Of a stretch of DNA of 64,000 nt, positions 1 to 17,650 are shown piece by piece. Origin of the DNA: Pseudomonas denitrificans (nom. rej.) (lineage in GTDB: Bacteria; Pseudomonadota; Gammaproteobacteria; Pseudomonadales; Pseudomonadaceae); the NCBI RefSeq assembly GCF_008807415.1, contig NZ_CP043626.1, positions 2,170,001 through 2,234,000 on the forward strand, given 5' to 3'. The translations under genes were made by a program, and so were the position numbers. Every line of letters begins with the position of its first letter. Position 1 is the first letter of the stretch. Below the pieces are notes generated by a model that did no database searches, had not been told where the DNA came from, and worked only from the letters and a program-made list of their open reading frames with translations.

Positions 1-502
1 GGGCTGCTTCGTCCAGGCTTTTCAGCACATAGACGCGGGCGCGGGAGAGCAGCGCGTTATTCAGCTCGAAAGACGGGTTCTCGGTGGTCGCGCCAATGAA
101 GATCAGCGTGCCGTCTTCCACATAGGGCAGGAAGGCATCCTGCTGGCTCTTGTTGAAGCGATGCACTTCGTCGACGAAGAGGATGGTGCGGCGGCCGTAC
201 TGCGCAGCGTGCTGCTTGGCCACTTCCACCGACTGGCGGATTTCCTTCACACCAGAGAGCACCGCCGAGATGGTCTCGAAGTGCGCGTCGGTGACCTGGG
301 CCAGCAGCTTCGCCAGGGTCGTTTTGCCGACCCCAGGCGGACCCCAGAAGATCATCGAGTGCAGCGCGCCCTGCTCCAGCGCCTCGCGCAGCGGCTTGCC
401 GCGGGCGAGCAGGTGCTCCTGGCCGACGTACTCGTCCAGGCTGGTCGCGCGCAGGCGCGCGGCCAGGGGCTGGGAAACGGGGGCGGAGCGGAACAGATCC
501 AA
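1..502 (-). CDS. rarA: Replication-associated recombination protein A (AAA+ ATPase), 3' part missing
   Basis: This is the N-terminal ~167 residues of RarA/MgsA, a AAA+ ATPase of the clamp-loader family that acts at stalled replication forks. Reading leftward from a TTG at 502-500 gives [18 protein letters not shown], then the Walker [10 protein letters not shown] and the Walker B FVDEVHRF followed by [10 protein letters not shown] and a GATTENPSF sensor region. All are typical of RarA. The gene runs off the left edge of the window, so about 60% of it is not seen. The TTG start is chosen because the conserved N-terminus begins there and no ATG lies nearby. lolA ends 56 bp upstream and the two probably share a transcript with ftsK. 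Confidence 0.93.
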   Translation of the reverse strand, partial: MDLFRSAPVSQPLAARLRATSLDEYVGQEHLLARGKPLREALEQGALHSMIFWGPPGVGKTTLAKLLAQVTDAHFETISAVLSGVKEIRQSVEVAKQHAAQYGRRTILFVDEVHRFNKSQQDAFLPYVEDGTLIFIGATTENPSFELNNALLSRARVYVLKSLDEAA

Positions 503-558
503 GGTCTTACCTATTTATCACTCAAAGCTGGGGACTTGACGCAGGCGCGCAGTACCGG

Positions 559-1182
559 TCACTCCTGGATGACGTCGACGCCCTTGGGCACCTCGAAGAC
601 GAATTGCTTGGCGTCCATCGCCTCATTCATCTTCACGTCGAAGAACAGGATGTTGGTGCGCTGGCCGACGCTGTCGATCAGCTGCATGTCGTTCACCACG
701 CCACTGCGGAAGGAAATCCGCAGGCTGTCGAACAGGGTGTCCTTGGACTTCGGCTTGAGGGTGAAGTCAACCACGTTGCCGCCATCTTTGGCGGTGATGT
801 CGAAGCTCTGGCCGATCTTCGACACATCACCGGAGAGCAGCAACGCCGGGGTCTGGGTCAGGCGCTGGTCGAGCTTCTGGATGGTCACCTGTTCCAGGTC
901 CGGGTCGTACAGCCAGATTTTCTCGCCATTGGAGATCAACAGCTGCTCGTTCGGAGCATCGGTGTGCCAGCGGAACAGCCCCGGACGTTTCAGGCCCAGG
1001 GTGCCGGCGGTTTCCTGCAGGCGGGTGCCGCTGCCGTCCAGGGTCAACTGGGAAAAGCGCGCGGTCATTGTCTGTGCCTTGGTGAGCATCCCGCTCAGGC
1101 GCTGCGCAGCAGCCTCGTCGGCATGGGCCTGGACGCCGGCAACAGCCAGCGCAGCAACGAACAACAGGCGGATCAGACGCAT
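559..1182 (-). CDS. lolA: Outer-membrane lipoprotein carrier protein LolA
   Basis: LolA is the periplasmic chaperone that takes lipoproteins from LolCDE at the inner membrane to LolB at the outer membrane. The 207-residue product starts with a clear Sec signal peptide ([21 protein letters not shown], cut before DEAAAQ). The mature part has the usual LolA features, including [17 protein letters not shown] and [11 protein letters not shown] longer frame opens at 1209, but that start would overlap ftsK and put nine extra residues in front of the signal peptide, so the ATG at 1182 is preferred. It lies 19 bp after the ftsK stop, consistent with an ftsK-lolA-rarA operon. Confidence 0.95.
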   Translation of the reverse strand: MRLIRLLFVAALAVAGVQAHADEAAAQRLSGMLTKAQTMTARFSQLTLDGSGTRLQETAGTLGLKRPGLFRWHTDAPNEQLLISNGEKIWLYDPDLEQVTIQKLDQRLTQTPALLLSGDVSKIGQSFDITAKDGGNVVDFTLKPKSKDTLFDSLRISFRSGVVNDMQLIDSVGQRTNILFFDVKMNEAMDAKQFVFEVPKGVDVIQE

Positions 1183-1201
1183 CGAAATCCTCGAAGTCGA
1201 A

Positions 1202-3613
<2,412 letters not shown>

Positions 3614-3729
3614 AACGCTTCTATTCCTGCGCTATACGCGCGTCCGAGAGTCGTTGGGCCGCGAAACGGGCCTATTGTACGGCTTTGGCCGGCCGATGCC
3701 AGCGAACCCGGGTGTGCCTGACTGCGCTT

Positions 3730-4785
<1,056 letters not shown>

Positions 4786-4821
4786 TCGGCGCCAGGGGAG
4801 GCTCGCCCTCCCCTCCTCCCT

Positions 4822-5526
4822 ATGCTCAAGTGGCTTTCCCGCAGCAATTTCGACTTCCCGCCCCTCGACAAGGCCCTGCATGAGCCCAACGGCCTGCTTG
4901 CGGCCGGCGGGGACCTCGACCCGCAGCGCCTGATCCAGGCCTACCGCCATGGCTGCTTCCCCTGGTACCAGGACGGCCAGCCGATCCTCTGGTGGTCACC
5001 GGACCCGCGCACCGTTCTGTTTCCCGAAGAACTGCACGTCTCCCGCAGCCTGGCCAAGTTCATCCGCCAGCAGCAGTATCAGGTCACCATCGACCAGGCC
5101 TTCGAGCAGGTCATCCACGGCTGCGCCGGCCCGCGCGATTATGCGGACGGCACCTGGATCACCACACCAATGCAGGACGCCTACTGCCAGTTGCACCACA
5201 TGGGTGTCGCCCACTCGGCAGAGGCCTGGCAAGGCAATGAACTGGTCGGCGGGCTTTACGGACTGGCCATCGGCCGCCTGTTCTTCGGCGAATCCATGTT
5301 CAGCCGCGCCGACAATGCCTCCAAGGTCGCATTCGTCACTCTGGTACAGCGCCTGAAGGCCGCCGGCTTCGTGATGATCGACTGCCAGATGCCGACCCAG
5401 CACCTGCACAGTTTCGGCGCCCGCGCCATTTCCCGCCGCGAATTCGCCAGCTACCTGCGCCGTCATCTCGACGAAACACCATCGCAGGACTGGACTTCGC
5501 AGGCGGACCCGCTCAGCCTGTCTTAA
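4822..5526 (+). CDS. aat: Leucyl/phenylalanyl-tRNA--protein transferase
   Basis: Aat transfers Leu or Phe from aminoacyl-tRNA to N-terminal Lys/Arg of proteins, creating a primary N-degron read by ClpS. The 234-residue product has the family landmarks [25 protein letters not shown] and the Gly-rich core [19 protein letters not shown], ending in [14 protein letters not shown]. It is followed after 31 bp by bpt, with which it works in the same degradation pathway; clpA and clpS lie 1.4-4 kb downstream on the other strand. Confidence 0.97.
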   Translation: MLKWLSRSNFDFPPLDKALHEPNGLLAAGGDLDPQRLIQAYRHGCFPWYQDGQPILWWSPDPRTVLFPEELHVSRSLAKFIRQQQYQVTIDQAFEQVIHGCAGPRDYADGTWITTPMQDAYCQLHHMGVAHSAEAWQGNELVGGLYGLAIGRLFFGESMFSRADNASKVAFVTLVQRLKAAGFVMIDCQMPTQHLHSFGARAISRREFASYLRRHLDETPSQDWTSQADPLSLS

Positions 5527-5557
5527 ACTTGCCTGAGGGACCTCGCAGGGGTTGAAG

Positions 5558-6265
5558 ATGACCGAGCTCGCCCGCCTGAAGTTTTACGCCACGCAACCGC
5601 ATCCATGCAGCTATCTGCCCGAGGAGCAGGCCACCACCCTGTTCCTCGACCCCAGCCAGCCCATGGACGCGCAGTTGTACGCCTCGCTGTCCGAGGTGGG
5701 TTTCCGGCGCAGCGGTGAGCATCTCTACCGGCCGCACTGCCAGCACTGCACCGCGTGCATCCCGGCGCGCATTCCGGCCGCCGGCTTCCAACCAAATCGC
5801 CAGCAGAAGCGCATCATCAAGCGCAACGCCGACCTGGAAGTTGTCCGCAAGCGTCCCGCCTTCACCGAGGAGTACTACGCTCTCTACATGCGCTACATCG
5901 AGCAGCGCCATGCAGACGGCGACATGTACCCACCCAGCCGCGACCAGTTCGCCACCTTCCTGGTGCGTGACTTGCCGTTCAGCTGCTTCTTCGAGTTCCG
6001 CCTCCACGGCAGGCTGCTTGCCGTCGCGGTGACTGACGTTCTGCCCAACGGTCTCTCCGCGGTCTACACCTTCTACGACCCGGACGAAGAGCGCCGCAGC
6101 CTCGGCCGATTCGCCATCCTCTGGCAGGTCGCCGAGACCGAGCGCCTGAACCTGCACGCCGTCTACCTGGGCTACTGGATCAAGAATTGCCGGAAGATGA
6201 ACTACAAGACCCAGTACCGCCCGATCGAGCTTTTCGTGAACCAGCGCTGGGTAGCGCTGAACTGA
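5558..6265 (+). CDS. bpt: Aspartate/glutamate leucyltransferase (Bpt/Ate)
   Basis: Bpt attaches Leu to N-terminal Asp or Glu, converting secondary into primary N-degrons. The 235-residue protein carries the family's N-terminal motif [13 protein letters not shown], the Cys-rich segment [10 protein letters not shown] and the C-terminal GNAT-like core ([39 protein letters not shown]). The ATG at 5558 is preferred to a TTG two codons earlier because an AGGGG Shine-Dalgarno sequence sits just upstream. Older annotations call it arginyl-tRNA-protein transferase (ate). Confidence 0.95.
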   Translation: MTELARLKFYATQPHPCSYLPEEQATTLFLDPSQPMDAQLYASLSEVGFRRSGEHLYRPHCQHCTACIPARIPAAGFQPNRQQKRIIKRNADLEVVRKRPAFTEEYYALYMRYIEQRHADGDMYPPSRDQFATFLVRDLPFSCFFEFRLHGRLLAVAVTDVLPNGLSAVYTFYDPDEERRSLGRFAILWQVAETERLNLHAVYLGYWIKNCRKMNYKTQYRPIELFVNQRWVALN

Positions 6266-6369
6266 AGCGAAAACAGCCATTGGCGTTGTGGGGCGATTTC
6301 AGGCACAATGTGTGCCTTTTTTAATGCCCTGAAACTTCAGGCAACCATAGATACCGAGGGTTCTACTGC

Positions 6370-6588
6370 ATGTCGAAAGAAGACAGCTTCGAAATGGAAG
6401 GCACTGTCGTCGACACCCTGCCCAACACCATGTTCCGCGTGGAGTTGGAGAACGGGCACGTCGTTACCGCGCACATCTCCGGGAAGATGCGCAAGAACTA
6501 CATCCGCATCCTGACCGGCGACAAAGTTCGCGTTGAACTGACGCCCTACGACCTGTCCAAGGGTCGCATCACCTACCGCGCTCGCTGA
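6370..6588 (+). CDS. infA: Translation initiation factor IF-1
   Basis: A 72-residue S1/OB-fold protein that occupies the ribosomal A site during initiation. The sequence [18 protein letters not shown], the central [19 protein letters not shown] and the C-terminal [12 protein letters not shown] are near-invariant in IF-1. It stands alone between bpt (104 bp upstream) and a convergent clpA, with a strong hairpin terminator 35 bp after its stop. Confidence 0.99.
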
Positions 6589-6622
6589 CAGACGGTAGGT
6601 GCCGGCAAAAGCCGGCACACAG

Positions 6623-6655
6623 AAAAACGCCCGGCATTGCCGGGCGTTTTCGTTT
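6623..6655. terminator. Bidirectional intrinsic terminator between infA and clpA
   Basis: A stem AACGCCCGGC / GCCGGGCGTT around ATT is flanked by an A-run on the left and TTTT on the right, so it can end both infA and clpA transcripts. A second perfect stem GTGCCGGC/GCCGGCAC lies just before it at 6599-6618. Confidence 0.88.
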
Positions 6656-6673
6656 AGGCCTGATTAATACTCG

Positions 6674-8947
6674 TCAGGCCGGCTCTGCGGCGATCACTTC
6701 GAACTCGAAGGCCAGCTCGCCATCCTTCAGGTCCACATGGGCCACACCGCCGTGCTCGGCCAGCTCGCCGAACAGGATCTCCTCGGCCAGCGGCCGCTTG
6801 ATCTTGTCCTGGATCAGCCGCGCCATTGGGCGAGCGCCCATCTGCGGATCGTAGCCCTTGTCGGCCAGCCAGCCGCGCGCCGAATCGCTGACCTCGATCT
6901 GCACGTGCTTGTCCTCCAGCTGCGCCTGCAGCTCGGTGAGGAACTTGTCGACGATGCTCTTGATGGTCTCGTGACTCAGACGGCCGAACTGGATGATGGT
7001 GTCCAGGCGGTTGCGGAACTCCGGTGTGAAGCTCTTCTTGATCACTTCCATCGCGTCGGTGGAGTGGTCCTGCTGCGTGAAGCCGATGGAGGCCCGCGCC
7101 GCAGTTTCCGCACCAGCGTTGGTGGTCATGATCAGGATGACATTGCGGAAGTCCGCCTTGCGCCCGTTGTTGTCGGTCAGGGTGCCGTGGTCCATCACCT
7201 GCAGCAGCAGGTTGAAGACTTCCGGGTGCGCCTTCTCGATCTCATCCAGCAGCAGCACGCAGTGCGGCGTCTTGGTGATCGCTTCGGTAAGCAGGCCGCC
7301 CTGGTCGAAACCGACATAACCCGGAGGCGCGCCGATCAGACGGGACACGGTATGCCGCTCCATGTACTCGGACATGTCGAAGCGCACCAGCTCCACACCC
7401 AACGCTTTGGCCAGCTGACGAGCCACCTCGGTCTTGCCCACCCCGGTCGGACCGGAGAACAGGAAGGAGCCGACAGGCTTGTCAGGCGACTTGAGGCCGG
7501 CGCGTGACAGCTTGATGGCCGTGGACAGCGACTCGATGGCCGCAGCTTGACCAAACACGGTCAGCTTCAGATCACGCTCAAGGTTGCGCAGCAGCTCTTT
7601 ATCGGAGCTGGACACATGCTTGGGCGGAATCCGCGCGATCTTCGCGACGATGTCCTCGACCTGCGGCACCTCGATGCGCTTCACGCGCTTCTCTTCCGGC
7701 TGCAGGCGCTGGTAGGCACCGGCCTCGTCGATCACATCGATGGCCTTGTCCGGCATGTGCCGGTCATTGATGTAGCGGGCGGCCAACTCGGCGGCGGCAC
7801 GCAGCGCTTCATCGCTGTACTCGATGTGGTGGTGCTGCTCGAAGCGTGGCTTCAGGCCTTTCAGGATGCCGAAGGTGTCTTCGACGGACGGTTCGGTGAC
7901 GTCGACCTTCTGGAAGCGACGAGCCAGCGCGCGATCCTTCTCGAAGATGCCGCGGAATTCCTGGAAGGTGGTCGAACCAATGCAGCGGATCTCACCGGAC
8001 GACAGCAGCGGCTTCAGCAGGTTGGAAGCATCCATCACCCCGCCCGATGCCGCACCGGCACCGATGATGGTGTGGATTTCGTCGATGAACAGCACCGCAT
8101 GCGGGCGCTTGCGCAGCTCGTTGAGCAGCGCCTTGAAGCGCTTCTCGAAGTCGCCGCGGTACTTGGTGCCCGCCAGTAGCGCGCCCAGGTCCAGGGAGTA
8201 GACGACGCTGTCGGACAGCAGGTCCGGCACCTGGCCATCGACGATGCGCTTGGCCAGGCCTTCGGCGATGGCGGTCTTGCCAACGCCAGCCTCACCCACC
8301 AGCAGCGGGTTGTTCTTGCGGCGACGAGCGAGGATCTGCGCGACGCGCTCGACTTCCGACTCACGACCGACCAGCGGGTCAATGCGACCCTGGCGCGCCA
8401 AATCGTTCAGGTTGCTGGCATAGGCATCCAGCGGATGGCTGGAAGTGGAAGACTCACCGCCCTCCTCGTCCTGCATCTCCTGCTCGCTGTCCTGATGCTC
8501 GGCATGGCCCGGCACCTTGGAGATGCCATGGGCGATGTAGTTGACCACGTCGATCCGCGCGACGCTCTGCTGCTTGAGCAGGAACACCGCCTGGCTCTCC
8601 TGCTCGCTGAAGATGGCGACCAGTACGTTGGCGCCGGTGACTTCGCGCTTGCCGGAACTCTGCACGTGGAATACGGCACGCTGCAGGACGCGCTGGAAGC
8701 CCAGGGTCGGCTGGGTTTCGCGATCCTCATCGTGCTGGGGGATCAGCGGCGTGGTGGAATCGATGAACTCCTGCAGGTCTCGCCGCAGCTTGTCCAGATT
8801 CGCACCGCACGCCTTCAGAACCGTTGCGGCAGCCTCATTATCCAGAAGCGCCAACAGCAAGTGCTCAACGGTCATGAACTCATGCCGCTTCGCCCGCGCC
8901 TCCTTGAAGGCGAGATTGAGGGTGACTTCGAGCTCTCGATTCAACAT
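6674..8947 (-). CDS. clpA: ATP-dependent Clp protease ATP-binding subunit ClpA
   Basis: ClpA is the hexameric AAA+ unfoldase that feeds substrates to ClpP and receives N-degron substrates from ClpS. The 757-residue protein has an N-terminal Clp repeat domain (about 1-140), then a first ATPase with Walker A GEAGVGKT and Walker [10 protein letters not shown] second ATPase has Walker A GPTGVGKT and Walker [11 protein letters not shown], followed by the C-terminal small domain. clpS lies 28 bp upstream on the same strand, the usual clpS-clpA operon. Confidence 0.98.
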   Translation of the reverse strand: MLNRELEVTLNLAFKEARAKRHEFMTVEHLLLALLDNEAAATVLKACGANLDKLRRDLQEFIDSTTPLIPQHDEDRETQPTLGFQRVLQRAVFHVQSSGKREVTGANVLVAIFSEQESQAVFLLKQQSVARIDVVNYIAHGISKVPGHAEHQDSEQEMQDEEGGESSTSSHPLDAYASNLNDLARQGRIDPLVGRESEVERVAQILARRRKNNPLLVGEAGVGKTAIAEGLAKRIVDGQVPDLLSDSVVYSLDLGALLAGTKYRGDFEKRFKALLNELRKRPHAVLFIDEIHTIIGAGAASGGVMDASNLLKPLLSSGEIRCIGSTTFQEFRGIFEKDRALARRFQKVDVTEPSVEDTFGILKGLKPRFEQHHHIEYSDEALRAAAELAARYINDRHMPDKAIDVIDEAGAYQRLQPEEKRVKRIEVPQVEDIVAKIARIPPKHVSSSDKELLRNLERDLKLTVFGQAAAIESLSTAIKLSRAGLKSPDKPVGSFLFSGPTGVGKTEVARQLAKALGVELVRFDMSEYMERHTVSRLIGAPPGYVGFDQGGLLTEAITKTPHCVLLLDEIEKAHPEVFNLLLQVMDHGTLTDNNGRKADFRNVILIMTTNAGAETAARASIGFTQQDHSTDAMEVIKKSFTPEFRNRLDTIIQFGRLSHETIKSIVDKFLTELQAQLEDKHVQIEVSDSARGWLADKGYDPQMGARPMARLIQDKIKRPLAEEILFGELAEHGGVAHVDLKDGELAFEFEVIAAEPA

Positions 8948-8975
8948 GACTTCACCTCGCTCCCAAACATCCGCA

Positions 8976-9338
8976 TCAACCTTCTATCTCAATTTCGCAC
9001 AACAGTGGATGTTGGCTCTCCCTCGCATATTGATTGACCTGCATGGCTTTGGTTTCCGCGACATCGCGGGTAAAGGTCCCGCAGTGCGCCTTGCCCTGGG
9101 TATGCACAGTCAACATGACCTTGGTTGCCTGCTCGCGGTTCATGTTGAAGTACAGCTCGAGCACCTCAACCACGAAATCCATCGGGGTGTAATCATCGTT
9201 GAACATGATGACCCGATACATGGACGGCGCCTTCAGGGCAGGTTTGGCGTCTTCAACCGCCAGCCCCGTCCCGTCGTCTTCCATTGGATCCGGGCGGTCC
9301 TGATTGAATGTTAGTCGAATCTGGCTACTTGCATGCAT
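8976..9338 (-). CDS. clpS: ATP-dependent Clp protease adaptor protein ClpS
   Basis: ClpS binds N-terminal Leu, Phe, Tyr or Trp and hands these proteins to ClpA. The 120-residue product has a flexible N-terminal tail and the conserved core with [18 protein letters not shown] (Asn-Asp degron pocket) and [20 protein letters not shown]. The frame opens at 9434, but the conserved ClpS start [11 protein letters not shown] begins at 9338, which is chosen. It is transcribed with clpA and divergently from cspD. Confidence 0.95.
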   Translation of the reverse strand: MHASSQIRLTFNQDRPDPMEDDGTGLAVEDAKPALKAPSMYRVIMFNDDYTPMDFVVEVLELYFNMNREQATKVMLTVHTQGKAHCGTFTRDVAETKAMQVNQYARESQHPLLCEIEIEG

Positions 9339-9420
9339 GCTGGAATAAAAGCTTTGCGAGTGGGTGAATGAGTGGGCCGGCCGGAGTTTGAATCGCCTCT
9401 CAGGCCCAGACGACGCCGCC

Positions 9421-9448
9421 TTGACTAACGGCAAAAGGGTGTTACAAC
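9421..9448 (+). promoter_or_regulatory. Possible cspD promoter
   Basis: TTGACT at 9421-9426 and TACAAC at 9443-9448 are spaced 16 bp and lie ~120 bp before cspD. The long leader would fit a cold-shock-type gene. Just downstream (about 9453-9472) is a GATACCC/GGGTATC inverted repeat. The -10 match is weak. Confidence 0.3.
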
Positions 9449-9566
9449 CAAAGGATACCCCCCGGAGGGTATCAGGAGTTCCGGACGCCAGTCTTCAGAA
9501 AAAGGCATAGCGGAATAGTAGTGGATGATACTCCAGCGATGGAGTCCTTTGCAGAGGGATATCAGC

Positions 9567-9842
9567 ATGCTTAGCGGTAAGGTCAAGTGGTTCAACAACG
9601 CCAAGGGCTACGGTTTCATCCTGGCTGATGGCCGAGATGAGGACCTGTTTGCTCATTACTCGGCAATCCAGATGGATGGCTACAAGACTCTCAAGGCCGG
9701 CCAACCCGTCAGTTTCGAGATCCTGCAAGGTCCGAAGGGGTTGCACGCGGTGAACATCCAGCCCGTCAACGCCAATGCATCCACCCCGTCCGCGCAGACT
9801 GCCCCGAGCAGCGAGGTAGAGAACCTCACGGCGGAAGCCTGA
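9567..9842 (+). CDS. cspD: Cold shock domain protein CspD
   Basis: A 91-residue protein with an N-terminal cold-shock OB fold. RNP1 is KGYGFIL and RNP2-like DLFAHYSAI follows, with a 25-residue low-complexity tail rich in Ala, Ser and Thr. CspD-type proteins bind single-stranded nucleic acid and slow replication in stationary phase. The longer frame from 9525 adds a non-conserved leader, and the ATG at 9567 starts at the canonical [10 protein letters not shown]. Its position beside clpS-clpA is a common arrangement in gammaproteobacteria. Confidence 0.96.
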   Translation: MLSGKVKWFNNAKGYGFILADGRDEDLFAHYSAIQMDGYKTLKAGQPVSFEILQGPKGLHAVNIQPVNANASTPSAQTAPSSEVENLTAEA

Positions 9843-9865
9843 TTCGTCAAGGATCAGACGAAACG

Positions 9866-9896
9866 AAAAAGGCCGGCAGCAAGCCGGCCTTTTTCA
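9866..9896. terminator. Bidirectional terminator between cspD and icd
   Basis: The stem AAAAAGGCCGGC / GCCGGCCTTTTT with loop AGCAA lies between the convergent stops of cspD and icd, with the A- and T-runs inside the arms, so it can serve both strands. Confidence 0.9.
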
Positions 9897-9915
9897 TGGG
9901 CGAAGAATCACCCGG

Positions 9916-11169
9916 TTACATCTTGGCGATGATCGCGTCGCCGAACTCGGAGCACGACAGCAGCCTGGCACCGTCCATCAGTCGCTCGAAGTCGTAGGTC
10001 ACGGTCTTTGCGGCGATGGCGCCGTTCACACCGTCGATGATCAGGTCGGCCGCTTCCGGCCAGCCCATGTGGCGCAGCATCATCTCGGCGGAGAGGATCA
10101 CCGAACCCGGATTGACCTTGTCCAGGCCGGCGTACTTGGGGGCAGTACCGTGGGTTGCCTCGAACATGGCCACCGAGTCGGACAGGTTGGCACCCGGCGC
10201 AATGCCGATACCACCCACCTCCGCCGCCAGGGCGTCGGACAGGTAGTCGCCATTCAGGTTGAGGGTGGCGATCACGTCGTACTCGGCCGGACGCAGCAGG
10301 ATCTGCTGCAGCATGGCGTCGGCGATCACGTCCTTCACCACGATATTCTTGCCGGTAGTCGGGTTCTTGAACTGCATCCACGGGCCGCCATCGAGCAGCT
10401 GCGCACCGAACTCGTCACGGGCAAGCTCATAGCCCCAGTCCTTGAACGCACCCTCCGTGAATTTCATGATGTTGCCTTTATGGACGATGGTGACCGAGCT
10501 GCGGTCATTGTCCACGGCGTACTGCAGGGCCTTGCGCACCAGGCGCTTGGTGCCCTCCCGGGAAACCGGCTTGATGCCGATGCCGCAATCGTCGGTGAAG
10601 CGGATCTTCTTGACGCCCATTTCCTCGGTGAGGAACTTGATGACCTTCTGGGCTTCGGGAGTACCGGCCTTCCACTCGACGCCGGCATAGATGTCTTCGG
10701 AGTTCTCGCGGAAGATCACCATATCCACGTCACCGGGCTTCTTCACCGGGCTCGGCACACCTTCGAACCAGCGCACCGGGCGCAGGCAGACATAAAGGTC
10801 GAGTTGCTGGCGCAGCGCCACGTTCAGCGAGCGAATGCCGCCGCCCACCGGAGTGGTCAGCGGGCCCTTGATCGATACGACGTAGTCGCGAACGGCATCC
10901 AGGGTTTCCTGGGGCAGCCAGGTATCCTGGTCGTAGACCTGAGTGGCTTTCTCGCCGGCATAGACTTCCATCCACGCGATCTTGCGGTCGCCTTTGTAGG
11001 CTTTCTCGACGGCAGCGTCGACGACCTTGATCATGACCGGGCTGATATCGACGCCAATGCCATCACCCTCGATAAAGGGGATGATCGGGTTCTTCGGTAC
11101 ATTCAAGGACATATCGGCGTTGACGGTGATTTTGTCACCGGCCGGCACCTGGATCTTTTGGTATCCCAT
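9916..11169 (-). CDS. icd: Isocitrate dehydrogenase (NADP+), homodimeric type
   Basis: A TCA-cycle enzyme that oxidises isocitrate to 2-oxoglutarate. The 417-residue product matches the E. coli Icd type: [12 protein letters not shown], the substrate loop [14 protein letters not shown] (Ser at about 114, the residue that AceK phosphorylates in E. coli), [11 protein letters not shown] and the C-terminal NADP-binding [11 protein letters not shown]. The frame opens at 11223, but the conserved start MGYQKIQVP gives 11169. It is divergent from idh, the second, monomeric isocitrate dehydrogenase. icd, idh and aceA together set the TCA/glyoxylate split. Confidence 0.97.
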   Translation of the reverse strand: MGYQKIQVPAGDKITVNADMSLNVPKNPIIPFIEGDGIGVDISPVMIKVVDAAVEKAYKGDRKIAWMEVYAGEKATQVYDQDTWLPQETLDAVRDYVVSIKGPLTTPVGGGIRSLNVALRQQLDLYVCLRPVRWFEGVPSPVKKPGDVDMVIFRENSEDIYAGVEWKAGTPEAQKVIKFLTEEMGVKKIRFTDDCGIGIKPVSREGTKRLVRKALQYAVDNDRSSVTIVHKGNIMKFTEGAFKDWGYELARDEFGAQLLDGGPWMQFKNPTTGKNIVVKDVIADAMLQQILLRPAEYDVIATLNLNGDYLSDALAAEVGGIGIAPGANLSDSVAMFEATHGTAPKYAGLDKVNPGSVILSAEMMLRHMGWPEAADLIIDGVNGAIAAKTVTYDFERLMDGARLLSCSEFGDAIIAKM

Positions 11170-11526
11170 GCTGAACTCCGCTTTTTGATTGAAACCCTCT
11201 TGCAGCCACTGAGGGTAGCTCACAAGTCGGTAATCGAACTACATCATTCCTTAGTCTAAAAAAGGTGCACGCATCACCCTGCCTTTAGGGTGGTATACTG
11301 GCCGGCATGACTTAATGGTCATCGAGGTCCGAGCAGTCTGGGACCAGACTCTCTCCTCGCAGCGGCGCACGTCCTCACCAGGATCCCGCCGTACAACGCT
11401 CTACTGGCGCCCCAATATCCCCGCGGCAAATCTCGAAGGTCGGTCAACCACTTCGCTGACCGCAAGCGTGTACCAACGCGATTCGAGACTCTGTGCGCGC
11501 CCAGCAAAGAAGAGAGTTAGAACGAG
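11170..11526. other. Divergent icd/idh intergenic region
   Basis: These 357 bases between the two isocitrate dehydrogenase genes hold no convincing ORF. The clearest element is an extended -10 sequence TGGTATACT at 11291-11299 directed toward idh, with no good -35. An idh leader of ~220 nt would follow. Confidence 0.5.
11291..11299 (+). promoter_or_regulatory. Extended -10 element, candidate idh promoter
   Basis: TGGTATACT fits the TGnTATAAT extended -10 pattern and points toward idh. The hexamer at the proper -35 distance is not TTGACA-like, which extended -10 promoters tolerate. Confidence 0.35.
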
Positions 11527-13748
<2,222 letters not shown>

Positions 13749-13765
13749 GCCTTTTCGCGTGACAC

Positions 13766-13799
13766 CAGAACCCCCGGGCCTTCCCGGGGGTTCTGCTTT
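13766..13799 (+). terminator. Intrinsic terminator after idh
   Basis: A 12-bp stem AGAACCCCCGGG / CCCGGGGGTTCT with loop CCTT lies 18 bp after the idh stop, followed by GCTTTC. The stem is very strong and the T-run short. Confidence 0.75.
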
Positions 13800-13852
13800 C
13801 TGCACCCCGCCACGTTAAACTCGCGCGCTTTCGCCCCAACGAGATCATTACC

Positions 13853-14296
13853 ATGCGCTGGCTAGCACACGTCACCGTCGCCACCATCGTCGAAGACCAG
13901 GGCCGCTTCCTGCTGGTGGAGGAAATGTCCGCTGACAAAAAGCAGGTCTTCAATCAGCCCGCCGGCCACCTGGAAGCCAACGAGACCCTGCTCGAGGCCG
14001 CCGTGCGCGAAACCCTCGAGGAAACCGGCTGGGACGTGGAGCTGACCGCCGTCACCGGCATCTACCTGTATACCGCGCCGAGCAACGGCGTGACCTACCA
14101 GCGCGTCTGTTTCGCCGCGCGCCCCTTGCGCCATCATCCCGAGCGCGAGCTCGACGACGGCATCCTCGGCGCCCGCTGGATGACCCGCGAAGAGCTGGCC
14201 GCACAACCCGATCGCTGGCGCAGTCATCTGGTGCTGCGCTGCATCGACGATTACCTCGAAGGCGAGCGCTTCCCGCTGGCCCTGATCCGCGACTGA
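13853..14296 (+). CDS. nudJ: NUDIX hydrolase, NudJ-like phosphatase
   Basis: A 147-residue Nudix protein with the complete box GHLEANETLLEAAVRETLEETGW (Gx5Ex7REUxEExGU) at about 38-60. Its place directly before mnmA (83 bp) matches the NudJ family, which in E. coli hydrolyses nucleoside tri- and diphosphates and the thiamine precursor HMP-PP. Substrate is inferred from family and synteny only. Confidence 0.85.
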   Translation: MRWLAHVTVATIVEDQGRFLLVEEMSADKKQVFNQPAGHLEANETLLEAAVRETLEETGWDVELTAVTGIYLYTAPSNGVTYQRVCFAARPLRHHPERELDDGILGARWMTREELAAQPDRWRSHLVLRCIDDYLEGERFPLALIRD

Positions 14297-14379
14297 GCCA
14301 ACCTCAAGCCGGCAGCCGAGCCTCTGGCGCTCGGCTCTGGTAGAATCGTCCTCTTTACCTGCGCTCGTGACCCGCTGCC

Positions 14380-15503
14380 ATGTCTAGCTCACCCAAAGCC
14401 CCCCAGAACACCCGCGTCATCGTCGGCATGTCCGGCGGCGTGGATTCCTCCGTCTCCGCCCTCCTCCTCAAGGAGCAGGGTTATCAGGTGGAAGGACTGT
14501 TCATGAAGAACTGGGAAGAAGACGACGGCACCGAGTACTGCACCGCCATGACCGACCTCGCCGACGCCCAGGCCGTCTGCGACCGTATTGGCATCAAGCT
14601 GCACACCGCCAACTTTGCCGCAGAGTACTGGGACAACGTCTTCGAGCATTTCCTCGAGGAATACAAGGCCGGCCGCACGCCGAACCCGGACATCCTCTGC
14701 AACCGCGAAATCAAGTTCAAAGCCTTCCTCGATTACGCCGTCGCCCTGGGCGCCGACCTGATCGCCACCGGGCACTACGTGCGCCGCCGCGACATCGACG
14801 GCCGCAGCGAGCTGCTCAAGGGCCTGGACCCGAACAAGGACCAGAGCTACTTCCTGCACGCCGTGGGCGGCGAGCAGATCGGCAAGACCCTGTTCCCGGT
14901 CGGCGAACTGGAAAAGCCCGAGGTTCGTGCCATCGCCGAGAAATACGGCCTGGCCACCGCAAAGAAGAAGGACTCCACCGGCATCTGCTTCATCGGCGAA
15001 CGTCGTTTCAGCGACTTCCTCAAGCAGTACCTGCCAGCCCAGCCGGGCAATATCGAGACCACCGACGGCACGGTCATCGGCAAGCACGTCGGCCTGATGT
15101 ACCACACCATCGGCCAGCGCCAAGGTCTCGGCATCGGCGGCCTGAAGAATGCCGACGACAGCCCCTGGTACGTGCTGGAGAAGGACCTGGTACGCAACGT
15201 CCTGGTCGTCGGCCAGGGCAACGACCATCCATGGCTGTTTTCCCGAGCCCTGCACGCCTCGCACATCTATTGGGTCAACCCCATCGACCTGGACCAGCCC
15301 AAGGCCCTGCGCGCCAAGGTGCGCTACCGCCAGGCCGACCAGGACTGCGTGCTGGAACGTACCGAGAACGGCTACCGCGCCGTCTTCGACGAGCCGCAGC
15401 GCGCCGTCACCCCGGGCCAGTCCGTCGTCTTCTATGACGGCGAAGTCTGCCTCGGTGGCGGCGTCATCGAATCCGCTGAACCCGCGTTCGCTAAGGACAG
15501 TAA

Positions 15504-15507
<4 letters not shown>
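14380..15507 (+). CDS. mnmA: tRNA-specific 2-thiouridylase MnmA
   Basis: MnmA puts sulfur on C2 of U34 in tRNA-Lys, -Glu and -Gln. The 375-residue enzyme has the ATP-pyrophosphatase loop GMSGGVDSS (16-24), catalytic Cys at about 107 (PDILCNRE) and the second cysteine at about 203 ([10 protein letters not shown]). The MGGVDS-type fold and length are normal. Its stop overlaps the hflD start by four bases (ATGA), so the two are translationally coupled. Synonym trmU. Confidence 0.97.
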
Positions 15508-17590
<2,083 letters not shown>

Positions 17591-17608
17591 GATTCGCCCT
17601 GACTTTGC

Positions 17609-17637
17609 ACGCCCGGCTGTGCCGGGCGTTTTTGTTT
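17609..17637 (+). terminator. Intrinsic terminator after purB
   Basis: The stem ACGCCCGGC / GCCGGGCGT with loop TGT is followed by TTTTTGTTT, starting 19 bp after the purB stop. Confidence 0.9.
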
Positions 17638-17650
17638 CAAGGACTTAACC

